From positions 1 through 20,690 of the forward strand of contig JANMMJ010000241.1 of assembly GCA_031373255.1 (NCBI GenBank): a DNA stretch of 20,690 nt, in the 5' to 3' direction. Source of the stretch: JANMMJ01 sp031373255 (lineage in GTDB: Bacteria; Pseudomonadota; Alphaproteobacteria; Rhizobiales; Aestuariivirgaceae). The notes beneath the pieces are model-generated. The model searched no databases. It was not told the origin of the DNA and was given only the letters and a program-made list of their open reading frames with translations. Below, piece after piece: positions 1 through 7,782 of this stretch (positions within the stretch are counted from its first letter, which is position 1; each line of letters starts with the position of its first letter). The position numbers were made by a program, and so were the translations under genes.

Positions 1-138
1 CGTCAGTCTTGGCATGTTGTCTGTGTAAGCAATATGTCCGGTGTAAGCAACAATTATGTGCAACGATTGCCAAGCATGAACAAGTGAAAAGGCAATATAA
101 TCAATGGTTATCAACGATTAGCATAGTATCGTAGACGC
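1..138. repeat. AT-rich flank with short direct repeats, possible integrase arm sites
   Basis: No gene is seen here. The ten-base word GTGTAAGCAA occurs at 23-32 and again at 41-50, and the eight-base word CAACGATT occurs at 61-68 and 112-119. An inverted pair, CTTGGCA at 8-14 and TGCCAAG at 68-74, is also present. The stretch is visibly richer in A and T than the genes to the right. Clusters of short direct repeats beside a tRNA-derived core are what tyrosine integrase arm-type sites look like, so this may be the terminal part of an integrated element lying to the left. That function is inference; the repeats are seen directly. Confidence 0.35.
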
Positions 139-183
139 ACTCTGACTCCGCCAGTCTAGGTTCGAATCCTAGTCCCCCAGCCA
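139..183 (+). other. 3' half of a tRNA-Gln(CTG) gene, probable attachment-site remnant
   Basis: From the anticodon loop onward the sequence reads as a tRNA. The loop CTCTGAC at 140-146 has T33 and anticodon CTG at 142-144, and the 3' anticodon strand TCCGC follows at 147-151. A perfect T-arm comes next (CTAGG at 156-160, loop TTCGAAT, CCTAG at 168-172), then the acceptor 3' strand TCCCCCA at 173-179, discriminator G and an encoded CCA at 181-183. Upstream there is no matching acceptor 5' strand (TGGGGGA expected) and no D-arm, and the 5' anticodon strand pairs poorly. Integrases of the tyrosine family often recombine inside anticodon loops and leave exactly such a displaced 3' half at the far end of the element. 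In that model the element is to the left and the EPS locus is the old chromosomal flank. A simple decayed tRNA is the alternative. Confidence 0.6.
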
Positions 184-186
184 ACT

Positions 187-235
187 GAAACGGTATTATG
201 GCGCAAACGCCACAAGGCGGAGCTTAGCCCGTTTC
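187..235. repeat. Nested inverted repeats just after the tRNA remnant
   Basis: GAAACGG at 187-193 is the reverse complement of CCGTTTC at 229-235, and inside it lies a tight hairpin, TGGCG at 199-203 with CGCCA at 208-212 and a four-base loop. There is no T-run after either arm, so this is not a classic intrinsic terminator. It could be a remnant of the tRNA transcript end or a protein-binding site. Nothing further can be said. Confidence 0.3.
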
Positions 236-266
236 CAACTCACCCCACATTGGAGGGGGAAGATGA

Positions 267-586
267 GACCGATCCCCGCTCGAAGAACAAGCGCAACAAG
301 CGGCGACACCGGAATATTCGCAGGTGAAGCCGGTTCTTGCTTCGGTTGCCGGCAAGGCGCTTGCTTCGCTGACCACGAGGCAGGGCGTTGGCGATCTTTA
401 TCAGATGTATGTGCAGGCCAAGCGCGACGGCATCGACTACACCTATTTCGCCATACCCGAGAGCTTCACGGTGAAAGAGCCAAAGCCGTTCGATATCCCT
501 GCTGCATGCAGGCACTCTATGGCCTGGGCAAGGCCATGGGCAGCAGCGGTATCAAGCGGGAAAAGAACCCGCCGGGATACAATTGA
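267..586 (+). pseudogene. Frameshifted C-terminal remnant, patatin-like phospholipase type
   Basis: Read from 267, the plus strand gives a protein-like segment (AKRDGIDYTYFAIPESF, then EPKPFDIP) until about position 500. The continuation, MQALYGLGKAMGSSGI ending in KNPPGYN and a stop at 584-586, lies in another frame. Joined with one frameshift near 498-508 the pieces read like the C-terminal end of patatin-family hydrolases, which commonly finish with a short Tyr-Met-x-x-Leu-Tyr segment and a Pro-Pro-Gly-Tyr tail. No start codon, no serine hydrolase GxSxG motif and no N-terminal two thirds are present, and a TGA stands just upstream at 264-266. The gene is therefore both truncated and frameshifted, perhaps when the neighbouring tRNA region was rearranged. 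Family assignment is from memory of the tail and is moderate at best. Confidence 0.45.
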
Positions 587-666
587 GCGATCGCGAGGCG
601 GCGCTGCTGGCACCGGATAAATACGCCCAATACCGCGGGTTGCACTTGGAATGCAAGTCGCGCTAA
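583..666 (+). pseudogene. Very short unassigned reading frame, possible gene fragment
   Basis: A TTG-initiated 27-codon frame ends at TAA 664-666 and overlaps the end of the phospholipase remnant. It has a protein-like composition (reads DREAALLAPDKYAQYRGLHL) but no strong ribosome site, and I do not recognise the family. It may be another decayed tail. Between 667 and 735 I see only the GGAG ribosome site at 724-727 that serves the next gene. Confidence 0.15.
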
Positions 667-735
667 GCACAGCCTGAAGCGACCCGAAAACAGCGGAAAT
701 ACATTGAGAATTACGATAAGCATGGAGCCGCCGCA

Positions 736-2937
736 ATGACCGAGTCTGGGTTGATAGCGGCAAAACGGGGCCGGTTCCACCACGCGTGGGCGCGCGAGTT
801 GGTTACGCTGCTCCCTGCTCTTGCCCTGTGGTTTCTGACCTGTGTCATTGCGAGCTCAATTACGCGGGCACGAACCGTTGACGTTGGCAGCAGCGAGGAG
901 CTCAACGAACTACTCCGCGACGCCAAAGGGGGCGAGACCTTTCTGCTCGCACCTATTGCTGGAGCATATTACATTGTCGCAGGCGAGGATGTGGATCCTG
1001 CATCGCCTGTCACCATTGCGTCGAATGATCCGGCCAACAAGGCCAAAATCGGTACAGCCAACCTGCAGCGGGCGCGCAACCTGGTATTCGACGGGCTGGT
1101 TTTCGATAGCGACCTTGCGCCAAAAGGGCGTGAGTCGGGACCTGCGGATCTGAATATCGCCGAAAGCGAAAACATCACTGTCCAGAATTGCGTCATGAAA
1201 GGTACAGCCACGGCCTATCTCACCGAGGCGGCCAAGAGCAGTGCTGCACGCGATTTTGCCCTGGTGCAGAACTCAAGGGGCATCAGCTTCATCGGCAACA
1301 ATCTCTCCTCATACTTCCACGGGATCGGAATGCTGGAGACATCCGATGTCCGGATCGAACGCAATGATATCAGCGCCATGCAAGGCGATGGCATTCACAT
1401 GGGAGGGATTTCCGGGCTGATCATCTCGAAGAACCATCTTCATGATTTCCTTGGTTCAGACCAGAGCGTCAATCACTCCGACATGATTCAACTGTGGTCG
1501 GCCAACACAACGATGGTCTCGCGCAATGTTCAGATAACCGGCAACATCATGCTGAGCGGCGATGGTGCCGGGTCTGAAACAATCTTCATGCGCAATGAGC
1601 AGGCGGATTCCGATCCGCTTAAGGGTGAAGAACGGTTCTACGAGAACTTCCTGATATCGGATAACCTCATCCAGAACGGCCACTTGCATGGCATCACGAT
1701 CGGAGAAATCAGGGGCCTGGTCATCCGCAACAATACGCTGGTGCTCAATCCGCTTTCCCTTATGGGCGACGGTGACAAGAGAGTGACCTACCCTCCCGCA
1801 ATATTCGTTGCGGAGCGTTCGCATGATGTCGAAGTTTCCAATAACGTTGCCGCGGCCGTGACCGCGCCACCCACCGCAATCCTTCAAGACAATCTCGTCA
1901 TCGTCCAGGGCAGACCGCAGGAAGATAACGCGACAGAAAAATTGTTTTTGGGCGCGGCAGGTGGCGGGCGCGTGCCGGTCTCCGCCTTCAGGGTTGTTGC
2001 CGGCAGCCTGGCCGACAGGCCGGGCCTCGGCGCTCCGATCACGCACGCTACCGGCACAAAGATGGCGATCGATCCGGTATTCATGTGGGGCGAGGCCAGC
2101 AAAAATCCGGGCGCATACACTTTTGACGCCAGTCTAACGGCCGGCCCCGAGGATGTCAGTGATGCTGCATTCCAGTGGGACATGGGAGATGGCACAACGC
2201 TGGCCGGGAAGAAGATCGAGCACCGCTTCACGGGACCGGGCCACTGGAAGGTGACGCTTACCGTCACGGACAAATCCGCCAGAGCGGAGAGCTACTGGAC
2301 CTATGTCGATGTGCCCGAGCCACTGCTCCTGAAGCTTGACGAAGAAGGCGGCATGCTCGCCGACACGTCGTCCTACAAGTCGGTGATCGTCCGCGAAGAA
2401 AACCCTTCACCGCTCGTGGATGGCATTGGCGGCAGGGCAATTCGCCTCACCAGCAAGCGGGCGCTGTCTACCGATCCCGCCAGCCGGCAAATCTTCGGCC
2501 TGGCACGTTTTGGACTCGGCTTCTTCATGAAGCGCGATGCAGGCGGTATCGGCGATTACATTCTCGCCGGAATACATACCTCGATTAGTCTTACTGCCAG
2601 TACCCGCGGCGATCTGCGTTTCGAACTGATTGACTCGCAGGGGTTGAGTGCCACCGCATTGACCGGTCCAACGAAGATAAATGATGGAGCCTGGCATCAC
2701 ATCGCTATCAACTATGATTCCGGTGCCGGCACTATCGAGATCTACGTCGATGGCGCGCTGACAGGCAAATCCCGCGCGATGGGACGGATGCAAGGCGCGA
2801 AGTTCTGGGGCCTCAGCTTTGGCAGCCTGTGGAACGACAGCTTCTCGGGCCTTGTCAGCGGCATCGAAATGCGGCGCGAACCCTTTTCGCCCGAACGCAT
2901 CAGAGCCCTGGCCAATCTCCTACCCGGAGCGATCTAA
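736..2937 (+). CDS. Secreted right-handed beta-helix protein with PKD and LamG-like domains
   Basis: The 733-residue product starts at an ATG eight bases after GGAG (724-727). Residues about 20-44 form a hydrophobic export segment. Residues about 110-380 carry repeated short beta strands with Asn turns (NLVFDGLVF, NITVQNCVMKG, GLIISKNHLHDF), the pattern of pectate-lyase-like or AlgG-like parallel beta helices. A PKD domain follows at about 455-530 with the hallmark WDMGDGT near 480. The C-terminal part, about 560-720, is a concanavalin/LamG-like fold with DGAWHHIAINYDS near 648-660. Beta helices joined to PKD and LamG usually bind, cleave or epimerise polysaccharides outside the cytoplasm, so an EPS lyase or C5-epimerase role is inferred from context; catalytic residues cannot be assigned by eye. 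No C-terminal sorting tail is present. The stop codon overlaps that of the convergent glycosyltransferase. Confidence 0.85.
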   Translation: MTESGLIAAKRGRFHHAWARELVTLLPALALWFLTCVIASSITRARTVDVGSSEELNELLRDAKGGETFLLAPIAGAYYIVAGEDVDPASPVTIASNDPANKAKIGTANLQRARNLVFDGLVFDSDLAPKGRESGPADLNIAESENITVQNCVMKGTATAYLTEAAKSSAARDFALVQNSRGISFIGNNLSSYFHGIGMLETSDVRIERNDISAMQGDGIHMGGISGLIISKNHLHDFLGSDQSVNHSDMIQLWSANTTMVSRNVQITGNIMLSGDGAGSETIFMRNEQADSDPLKGEERFYENFLISDNLIQNGHLHGITIGEIRGLVIRNNTLVLNPLSLMGDGDKRVTYPPAIFVAERSHDVEVSNNVAAAVTAPPTAILQDNLVIVQGRPQEDNATEKLFLGAAGGGRVPVSAFRVVAGSLADRPGLGAPITHATGTKMAIDPVFMWGEASKNPGAYTFDASLTAGPEDVSDAAFQWDMGDGTTLAGKKIEHRFTGPGHWKVTLTVTDKSARAESYWTYVDVPEPLLLKLDEEGGMLADTSSYKSVIVREENPSPLVDGIGGRAIRLTSKRALSTDPASRQIFGLARFGLGFFMKRDAGGIGDYILAGIHTSISLTASTRGDLRFELIDSQGLSATALTGPTKINDGAWHHIAINYDSGAGTIEIYVDGALTGKSRAMGRMQGAKFWGLSFGSLWNDSFSGLVSGIEMRREPFSPERIRALANLLPGAI

Positions 2938-4208
2938 CCGCGCTTGGTCAAAGTCAGCAGTCCTTCGGCAATTTCTTCAAGAAAGCTTTCATCCATCGGC
3001 GCCGTGTACGCTGGAAGGTTGGATTTTGCCTTGATCCCCAGGCCTGGATCGTTCTCGAACATCTGGCACGCTTCCACCAGTGCCCCAGCGATACTGGTTG
3101 GATAGAGTGCCGGAAGCGAGATCAGGTTTTCGTGGCTGGCGCCAATATCCTTGCAGGTGAAGGTATTGGTTATTGTCCTGATGCCAAAGTGCGCCATTTC
3201 AAGCGGCGGATAGCTTGGATGCGGCGAGGCCATGAGAGATACCCCGACCGATGCAGCGAGCAATGCTCCGGCATATTCGTCAAGCGGTAGCCTGCCTTCC
3301 GATTGGACAGTCCGATTGCCGGCGAGACGGATCGGGACGTGGGTGGAGCCCAACGAGCGTATGCTCCAATCCGAGCTTCTGGGATACTCCCGGCTCCAGA
3401 TTTCTAGACCCGATCTGAGAAGGCTGAAGCAGTTTCGCTCCTCCTGCCCGCGGCCATAAATCAGGATTATTTTCCGTTTTCGAGTTGAATCAATCTGCGA
3501 AAGGTAAGGGCGCAGCTTATCGTGCAGCACCGGCTCGACAACGAAGTGCCGCTCGACTCGATGTCCCTGTAACGCAAAGTAGGTAAAGAGCTGCGAGCTG
3601 TTGAATATACCCCAGACTGGCCAATCAAGGTCGAATGCGGCGCGTGCCAGCATGTGCGCAGACGACATTGGATAGAACAACGGCTCGTAGTCCTGGATCA
3701 GGTAGATCAATGGCCGCCTGGCCGTCTGGAAGTGCGCCTGTTGTTGCCGGAGAAGCAGCCTGATGTTCAGCACGGTCCACCAGTTGTAGCAGACGAACAC
3801 ATCATTGGAGCGCGTATCAATTGCCGGCGTGTCATGCTTGATGACGATCTCCGGCGGCTTTCCGGAAAAATACCTGGCGAAATCCACAAGTCGAAGAACC
3901 TCCTGAATTTCGGACGCGTAACCTGCATCAACAACAAGCCTGACGTCCCAATTGGCGGTACCGCACAGTCTCTGCGCGAGACCGAAGAACAGCTTGAAGC
4001 CTGTCATAATCCCGCCGAACGTCGTGGCGGCACTCACTCTTGGCAGCAGAAAATTCAGCCGTGGAACGGGGTCGTTGCTGGCGTGAAACTTGTAGTCTTG
4101 CAGCACGACCTGATCGATATCGGGGCGCGCCATATACTGGCGCAAGGTGTTCACCCGCTGCTTGGCCGAGGCTGGCAAGGCATTTCTCAGAAAGTCACGG
4201 AGACTCAT
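2934..4208 (-). CDS. WsaF-like glycosyltransferase (GT4 type)
   Basis: The 424-residue cytoplasmic protein matches the pattern of WsaF/rhamnosyltransferase-like enzymes. A Rossmann-like N-terminal half opens with LNFLLPRVSAATTFGG at about 51-66. The family signature, an aromatic and acidic stretch reading IQDYEPLFYPMSS, sits at about 171-183, with FNSS at about 202. The C-terminal half contains GVSLMASPHPSYPPLEMA at about 322-339, the donor-binding glutamate region of GT-B enzymes. WsaF is known from S-layer glycan synthesis and transfers rhamnose; the sugar used here cannot be read. It is the last gene of a minus-strand operon, 21 bases after the flippase. A weak ribosome site GGAAG lies 12 bases before the ATG. 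It would extend the EPS repeat unit on the lipid carrier. Confidence 0.75.
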   Translation of the reverse strand: MSLRDFLRNALPASAKQRVNTLRQYMARPDIDQVVLQDYKFHASNDPVPRLNFLLPRVSAATTFGGIMTGFKLFFGLAQRLCGTANWDVRLVVDAGYASEIQEVLRLVDFARYFSGKPPEIVIKHDTPAIDTRSNDVFVCYNWWTVLNIRLLLRQQQAHFQTARRPLIYLIQDYEPLFYPMSSAHMLARAAFDLDWPVWGIFNSSQLFTYFALQGHRVERHFVVEPVLHDKLRPYLSQIDSTRKRKIILIYGRGQEERNCFSLLRSGLEIWSREYPRSSDWSIRSLGSTHVPIRLAGNRTVQSEGRLPLDEYAGALLAASVGVSLMASPHPSYPPLEMAHFGIRTITNTFTCKDIGASHENLISLPALYPTSIAGALVEACQMFENDPGLGIKAKSNLPAYTAPMDESFLEEIAEGLLTLTKRG

Positions 4209-4229
4209 GCAATCACATTTCTTCCGGTT

Positions 4230-5660
4230 CTATCTTTGCGCAAAAAGGCTGTAAGCGACGCGGACGCCGTAGATCAGACCTGCTACTCCGATCAGGTATC
4301 CGAAAATCAAGCTTTGACTGGATGCTGCCAGAACCAGCAAAACCGCGAGGCCTGATGCCCCGAGCAGTACCAGTTCTTCGTTCGATGGGTTCTTCCCCAG
4401 CAATAGCGATGACAGGACAACAGACACGCCGAGAAGTAACAGCCGTGACAGCAGGAACGCAACAGCTGCCCCAAAGGCCCCCGCAGCCGGAATCAGAAAA
4501 TAGGCCGATCCGATGAGCGCAATTGCTGAAATCAGATCGGGCAGCATCGCCAGCCAGGGGTGTCCATAGGCAAAGGGAGTCTTGCCATAGACGGATGCGA
4601 GGCCGCGAAACAGCTCGCTAATGACCATGACCTGGATCGACAGGATCGCCGGCATGAACTCGCGGCTCAGGAGGACCACGACGGCAATGTTGGTAAACGC
4701 CACGAACAGGACGACAACGACCGTCAGCGGCCTTGTCACAAGTTCGACCTGATGGTGGACGGCAACGGCGGCAAGCGATTTGTCCCTCGCAGCATGTGAA
4801 AGGCGGCGCAGGAAGTCACCATCCAGTGAACTGATCAGCAGCGAATTGATCGTTCCCGCCAAGGCCCAGGCCACGTGAAAGTAGCCGTTCTCTACTTCGC
4901 CAGACACTTGCAGCAACATTTGCCTGATCACAAGAATGGTCCCTGTCTGGAGCAGAAGTAGAATCGTCATGGGCACGCCCATGTTGATCATTGCTGTTAT
5001 GACAGCCACGTCGCCTGAAGGTTTCCCTTGTGAACGCGAGAAATCCAGCAATCCGTTCCTGTATCCTGCAATCGAATAGGCGAGAACTGTTGCGACCGGC
5101 ACAAGAATAACGGCGAAAACGATGCCATCCTTGCCCAATAGAAAAACAGAAAGGATTGCGGCCAGCGTGCCGAGCACTGTCCCAGCCATGGTTGCGATGG
5201 CGTATGCGTTGATGAGTACCAATCCATACATTACGCCAACAAATATCGTCGACAGGACGAGGCCCGCTATGCCTGCGCTCAGGATGGCGGCATCGGTGAA
5301 TTCGATACTCAGAAGCCTGGGTATCAGCGGAGAAGCCAGCAATGCGCCAAGGGCGGCAAGCGCTGCCAGGACAACACCAAATTTCACGATCCGGCTTGCG
5401 GTCGACCACATCGTTGTTTTCGAATCTGTCAGATCGCCAAGCTGCCTGATCGCGGCAGAGCCAACGCCCAGCGTGGCGCAAGTCCCAATCATCTGCATGT
5501 AGTTGTTCAGGATGCCCATGTAGCCCAGCAATGATGGGCCAAGCATCAGCGCGAACACTTTCATGCGGAGCAGCGAAGAAATCAAGTTGGCCACAGCGAC
5601 AAGGCTTGAGAGGCTCGCAACCTTCAGAATGAGGGATTTGTCGTTTCCTTGGTTCGACAT
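4230..5660 (-). CDS. Wzx-type polysaccharide flippase
   Basis: This 476-residue protein is hydrophobic almost throughout, with roughly 12 to 14 membrane segments and short charged loops, as in the Wzx/MATE-like family of lipid-linked oligosaccharide translocases. The N-terminus (residues about 8-60, including SLLGYMGILNNYMQMIG) resembles O-antigen translocases. It would move undecaprenyl-linked EPS repeat units across the inner membrane. Its ATG abuts the acyltransferase stop codon as TGAATG on the minus strand, which points to translational coupling, and no good ribosome site of its own is visible. The next gene in the operon is the WsaF-like glycosyltransferase. The family is clear; substrate specificity is not readable. 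Confidence 0.88.
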   Translation of the reverse strand: MSNQGNDKSLILKVASLSSLVAVANLISSLLRMKVFALMLGPSLLGYMGILNNYMQMIGTCATLGVGSAAIRQLGDLTDSKTTMWSTASRIVKFGVVLAALAALGALLASPLIPRLLSIEFTDAAILSAGIAGLVLSTIFVGVMYGLVLINAYAIATMAGTVLGTLAAILSVFLLGKDGIVFAVILVPVATVLAYSIAGYRNGLLDFSRSQGKPSGDVAVITAMINMGVPMTILLLLQTGTILVIRQMLLQVSGEVENGYFHVAWALAGTINSLLISSLDGDFLRRLSHAARDKSLAAVAVHHQVELVTRPLTVVVVLFVAFTNIAVVVLLSREFMPAILSIQVMVISELFRGLASVYGKTPFAYGHPWLAMLPDLISAIALIGSAYFLIPAAGAFGAAVAFLLSRLLLLGVSVVLSSLLLGKNPSNEELVLLGASGLAVLLVLAASSQSLIFGYLIGVAGLIYGVRVAYSLFAQR

Positions 5661-6596
5661 TCAAATGCTGCGATTGGCCCGATAGGCAAAACTGAATTTC
5701 TGGCGGACCATGGCCGCGACAGATCCGACACTTTGAATGCAACGCCGTTCAAAGACGTGCCAGGTAAAATACCCAGTAAGCATTGTCAGCAGGAAAGCGG
5801 CCGCCATGCTGGTCCAGAACCCCTCGATCCATATCGAGCAGTACTGCTGAATAGGCCAGGCAAAAATGTACATGCCATACGAAGGGTCCCCGCCCTTCGA
5901 AAACCAGTGCATCCGGCGGGACGACAGCAGCGGCGGTTTGATTGCGTGCACCGCAAACAAGGCGCCTATGTAAAAGAAGGCCGCGAGCTTTCCGAAGTAA
6001 CTCACTTCGAATCCGGTCAGCGGAACCTTGAATTGTGCGAGCGTCCATGCCGCCAATGCAGCAACGATGAGCGCGTAGATTGCAATCCTGATTTGCGTTG
6101 ACCTGAAGCCGACAAATATCAACAGCAGTATGATGTAACACCACACCTCGTAAGGCAGCGTCCACAGTGAGCCATTGACTGCCGTGTAGGGCCGGCCTTC
6201 GAATACGCCCCTGATGTCAAATCGTGTGCTTCCCTGAACGATCATGAGGATGTTCTGAGCCACATATCGCACGTGATCGAAAATATTCTCGTAATTGTGA
6301 AATGAGATTAGCGTGAACACCGATGTCACAAACAAAACAAAGATCAAGTTTGGAAGTATTCTCAATATTCTCGCAGTTACAAATCTCGTTATGTCGTTAT
6401 TTTTCTGAAGAGAATTCGATAGAAGATAACCACTCATAAAAAAGAATACCATCACGGCAGCGAAACCGAGTGTGACGCCCCCTATATTTGGTTCTGTCTT
6501 CCCGTTTATCGCGAAATGATGACTAATCAATACACCTGACGCCGCAACTACTCTTGCGAAATCAAAGCTGTTTTCTCTTTCCGCCGTCCAATTCAC
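5661..6596 (-). CDS. Acyltransferase family 3 membrane protein
   Basis: The 311-residue product has about ten membrane segments and the acyltransferase-3 landmarks: an N-terminal FDFARVVAA stretch with SHH at 25-27, FFMSGYLLS at about 52-60, Arg-rich TARILRILP near 74-82, and NGSLWTLPYEVWCY in the middle. Enzymes of this family add acetyl, succinyl or similar groups to sugars, so it probably decorates the EPS repeat unit at the inner membrane. The start is GTG (6594-6596) with a poor upstream ribosome site. The gene, especially its 5' half, is clearly richer in A and T than its neighbours, suggesting separate acquisition. It heads the operon with the flippase and the WsaF-like enzyme and is divergent from the priming transferase. 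Confidence 0.88.
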   Translation of the reverse strand: MNWTAERENSFDFARVVAASGVLISHHFAINGKTEPNIGGVTLGFAAVMVFFFMSGYLLSNSLQKNNDITRFVTARILRILPNLIFVLFVTSVFTLISFHNYENIFDHVRYVAQNILMIVQGSTRFDIRGVFEGRPYTAVNGSLWTLPYEVWCYIILLLIFVGFRSTQIRIAIYALIVAALAAWTLAQFKVPLTGFEVSYFGKLAAFFYIGALFAVHAIKPPLLSSRRMHWFSKGGDPSYGMYIFAWPIQQYCSIWIEGFWTSMAAAFLLTMLTGYFTWHVFERRCIQSVGSVAAMVRQKFSFAYRANRSI

Positions 6597-6783
6597 TGAT
6601 CGTCGTCTCGTTCTGTGCAGGCCCAGCGGGTGACAACTCGCTCAAAAACTAGCTAAATATGCGCAATTGTACTTCAATCCAACTGAATAAGCAGTTTGCC
6701 GTTAAAACATGCGTTTGAGCCGCAAGGAACCCTATCGGATCGGCGCCGTTAATCTCCAAGTTGAATAAAAGCTTATGAATTGC

Positions 6784-6812
6784 TTGCACAATTCAGGCGA
6801 GTGTCGGATAAT
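6784..6812 (+). promoter_or_regulatory. Sigma70-like promoter for the priming sugar transferase
   Basis: TTGCAC at 6784-6789 and GATAAT at 6807-6812 are separated by exactly 17 bases, a close fit to the housekeeping consensus. The gene begins at 6879, giving a leader of about 60 bases. On the other strand of the same 282-base divergent gap a TACAAT (plus 6666-6671) could be a -10 for the acyltransferase operon, but its -35 is poor. Confidence 0.5.
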
Positions 6813-6878
6813 CGGGTTGCAGCGGTGTGATAGGCCGGAAACATTGCTGCATGTCTGTATGCGGGGGCGTGATCCATC

Positions 6879-7610
6879 ATGAGTTTTGCCGATCGAGATG
6901 CGAGCGGCCCTTCAATGGGGCGAAATTCGCCACAGAAGCGGCGTGTTGGCGGCGGTGCCGAAGCTCTCGATTTCTCCAACGAAGGCCAGCGGACCAGCTT
7001 CTGGTTGAAATATGGTAAGCGTGGATCTGATGTGGCGCTCGCCAGCCTTGCCCTAGTGGCCCTGTCTCCAGTGTTCGTGGCGATCGCCGCGGCGGTGAGC
7101 TTCAGTGGCCCGGGGCCGGTTTTCTATCGGCAATTGCGCCACGGGCGCGACTTTGAACTCTTCGAAATCATCAAGTTCCGCACCATGTCGGTATGTGACA
7201 GGAATGGCAGCCTGATCCGCCAGACGCGCAGGAACGACACGCGGATTTCGCGCTTCGGCCAATTTCTGCGGCACACCAGCCTGGACGAGTTGCCACAGCT
7301 CTTCAACGTGATGGCCGGCGATATGTCGCTGGTCGGTCCCAGGCCGCATGCGCCCTATACGGTGATCGACGATACCTGCTTCGAAACGCTGGCCATGCGG
7401 CCCGCCTACCGGAGCCGCTACAGCGTCCGCCCAGGGATTACGGGCATGGCCCAGGTTTCCGGCTGCCGCGGGCCCATGTGGACCCAGCAGGCCGCCATCA
7501 GGCGGCTGGAACTCGATGTCGAATATGTGCAGCAGCAGAGCTTCCTGCTCGATATCAAAATCCTTGCTCGCACTATTCTCAGCGAGTTCGTGGCAGGCAA
7601 GGCTCATTAG
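6879..7610 (+). CDS. ExoY-like undecaprenyl-phosphate sugar-1-phosphate transferase
   Basis: This 243-residue protein is a small bacterial sugar transferase of the monotopic phosphoglycosyl transferase type. One hydrophobic segment at about 51-73 anchors it. The conserved core then follows: KFRTM at about 99-103, the catalytic Asp-Glu pair in SLDELPQLFNVMAGDMS (136-137), LVGPRPHAPY at about 151-160, and RPGITGMAQVSGCRG at about 184-198. Such enzymes load the first sugar phosphate on undecaprenyl phosphate and so start each EPS repeat unit. The length is that of ExoY rather than of the larger WbaP type. It stands alone with its own promoter. The ATG at 6879 follows a modest G-rich site; an internal ATG at 6915 is possible. 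Confidence 0.9.
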   Translation: MSFADRDASGPSMGRNSPQKRRVGGGAEALDFSNEGQRTSFWLKYGKRGSDVALASLALVALSPVFVAIAAAVSFSGPGPVFYRQLRHGRDFELFEIIKFRTMSVCDRNGSLIRQTRRNDTRISRFGQFLRHTSLDELPQLFNVMAGDMSLVGPRPHAPYTVIDDTCFETLAMRPAYRSRYSVRPGITGMAQVSGCRGPMWTQQAAIRRLELDVEYVQQQSFLLDIKILARTILSEFVAGKAH

Positions 7611-7728
7611 GCTCCTGCCCATCCCCGCCCCTCTGTGCAGACGGGGTCTGACTCCAATCACTGACGCCCAGAACTTGTATCGCGTCAGAGACGTGCACTC
7701 GTGGCAGACTGGTCAAAAGCATCGCCCC

Positions 7729-7759
7729 AAAAGAAAAAGCCCGGCCAAAGCCGGGCTTT
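7729..7759 (-). terminator. Intrinsic terminator of the VPLPPA protein gene
   Basis: A perfect ten-base-pair stem (7736-7745 with 7750-7759, loop CAAA) is followed on the minus strand by a T-rich run at 7735-7729. On the plus strand no T-run follows, so it serves the minus-strand gene ending at 7783. The plus-strand gap 7611-7728 holds only a weak G/C hairpin near 7634-7653. Confidence 0.85.
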
Positions 7760-7782
7760 CTCGAAACCTTTGGAAGGAGCTA

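Noticed and set aside
100..183. Complete tRNA gene
   Set aside because: No acceptor 5' strand or D-arm can be found upstream of 139, so only a 3' half is supported.
4816..5742. Minus-strand open frame of 308 codons overlapping the flippase in another frame
   Set aside because: Rich in Arg, His and Cys as out-of-frame shadows are; the flippase frame has the membrane pattern.
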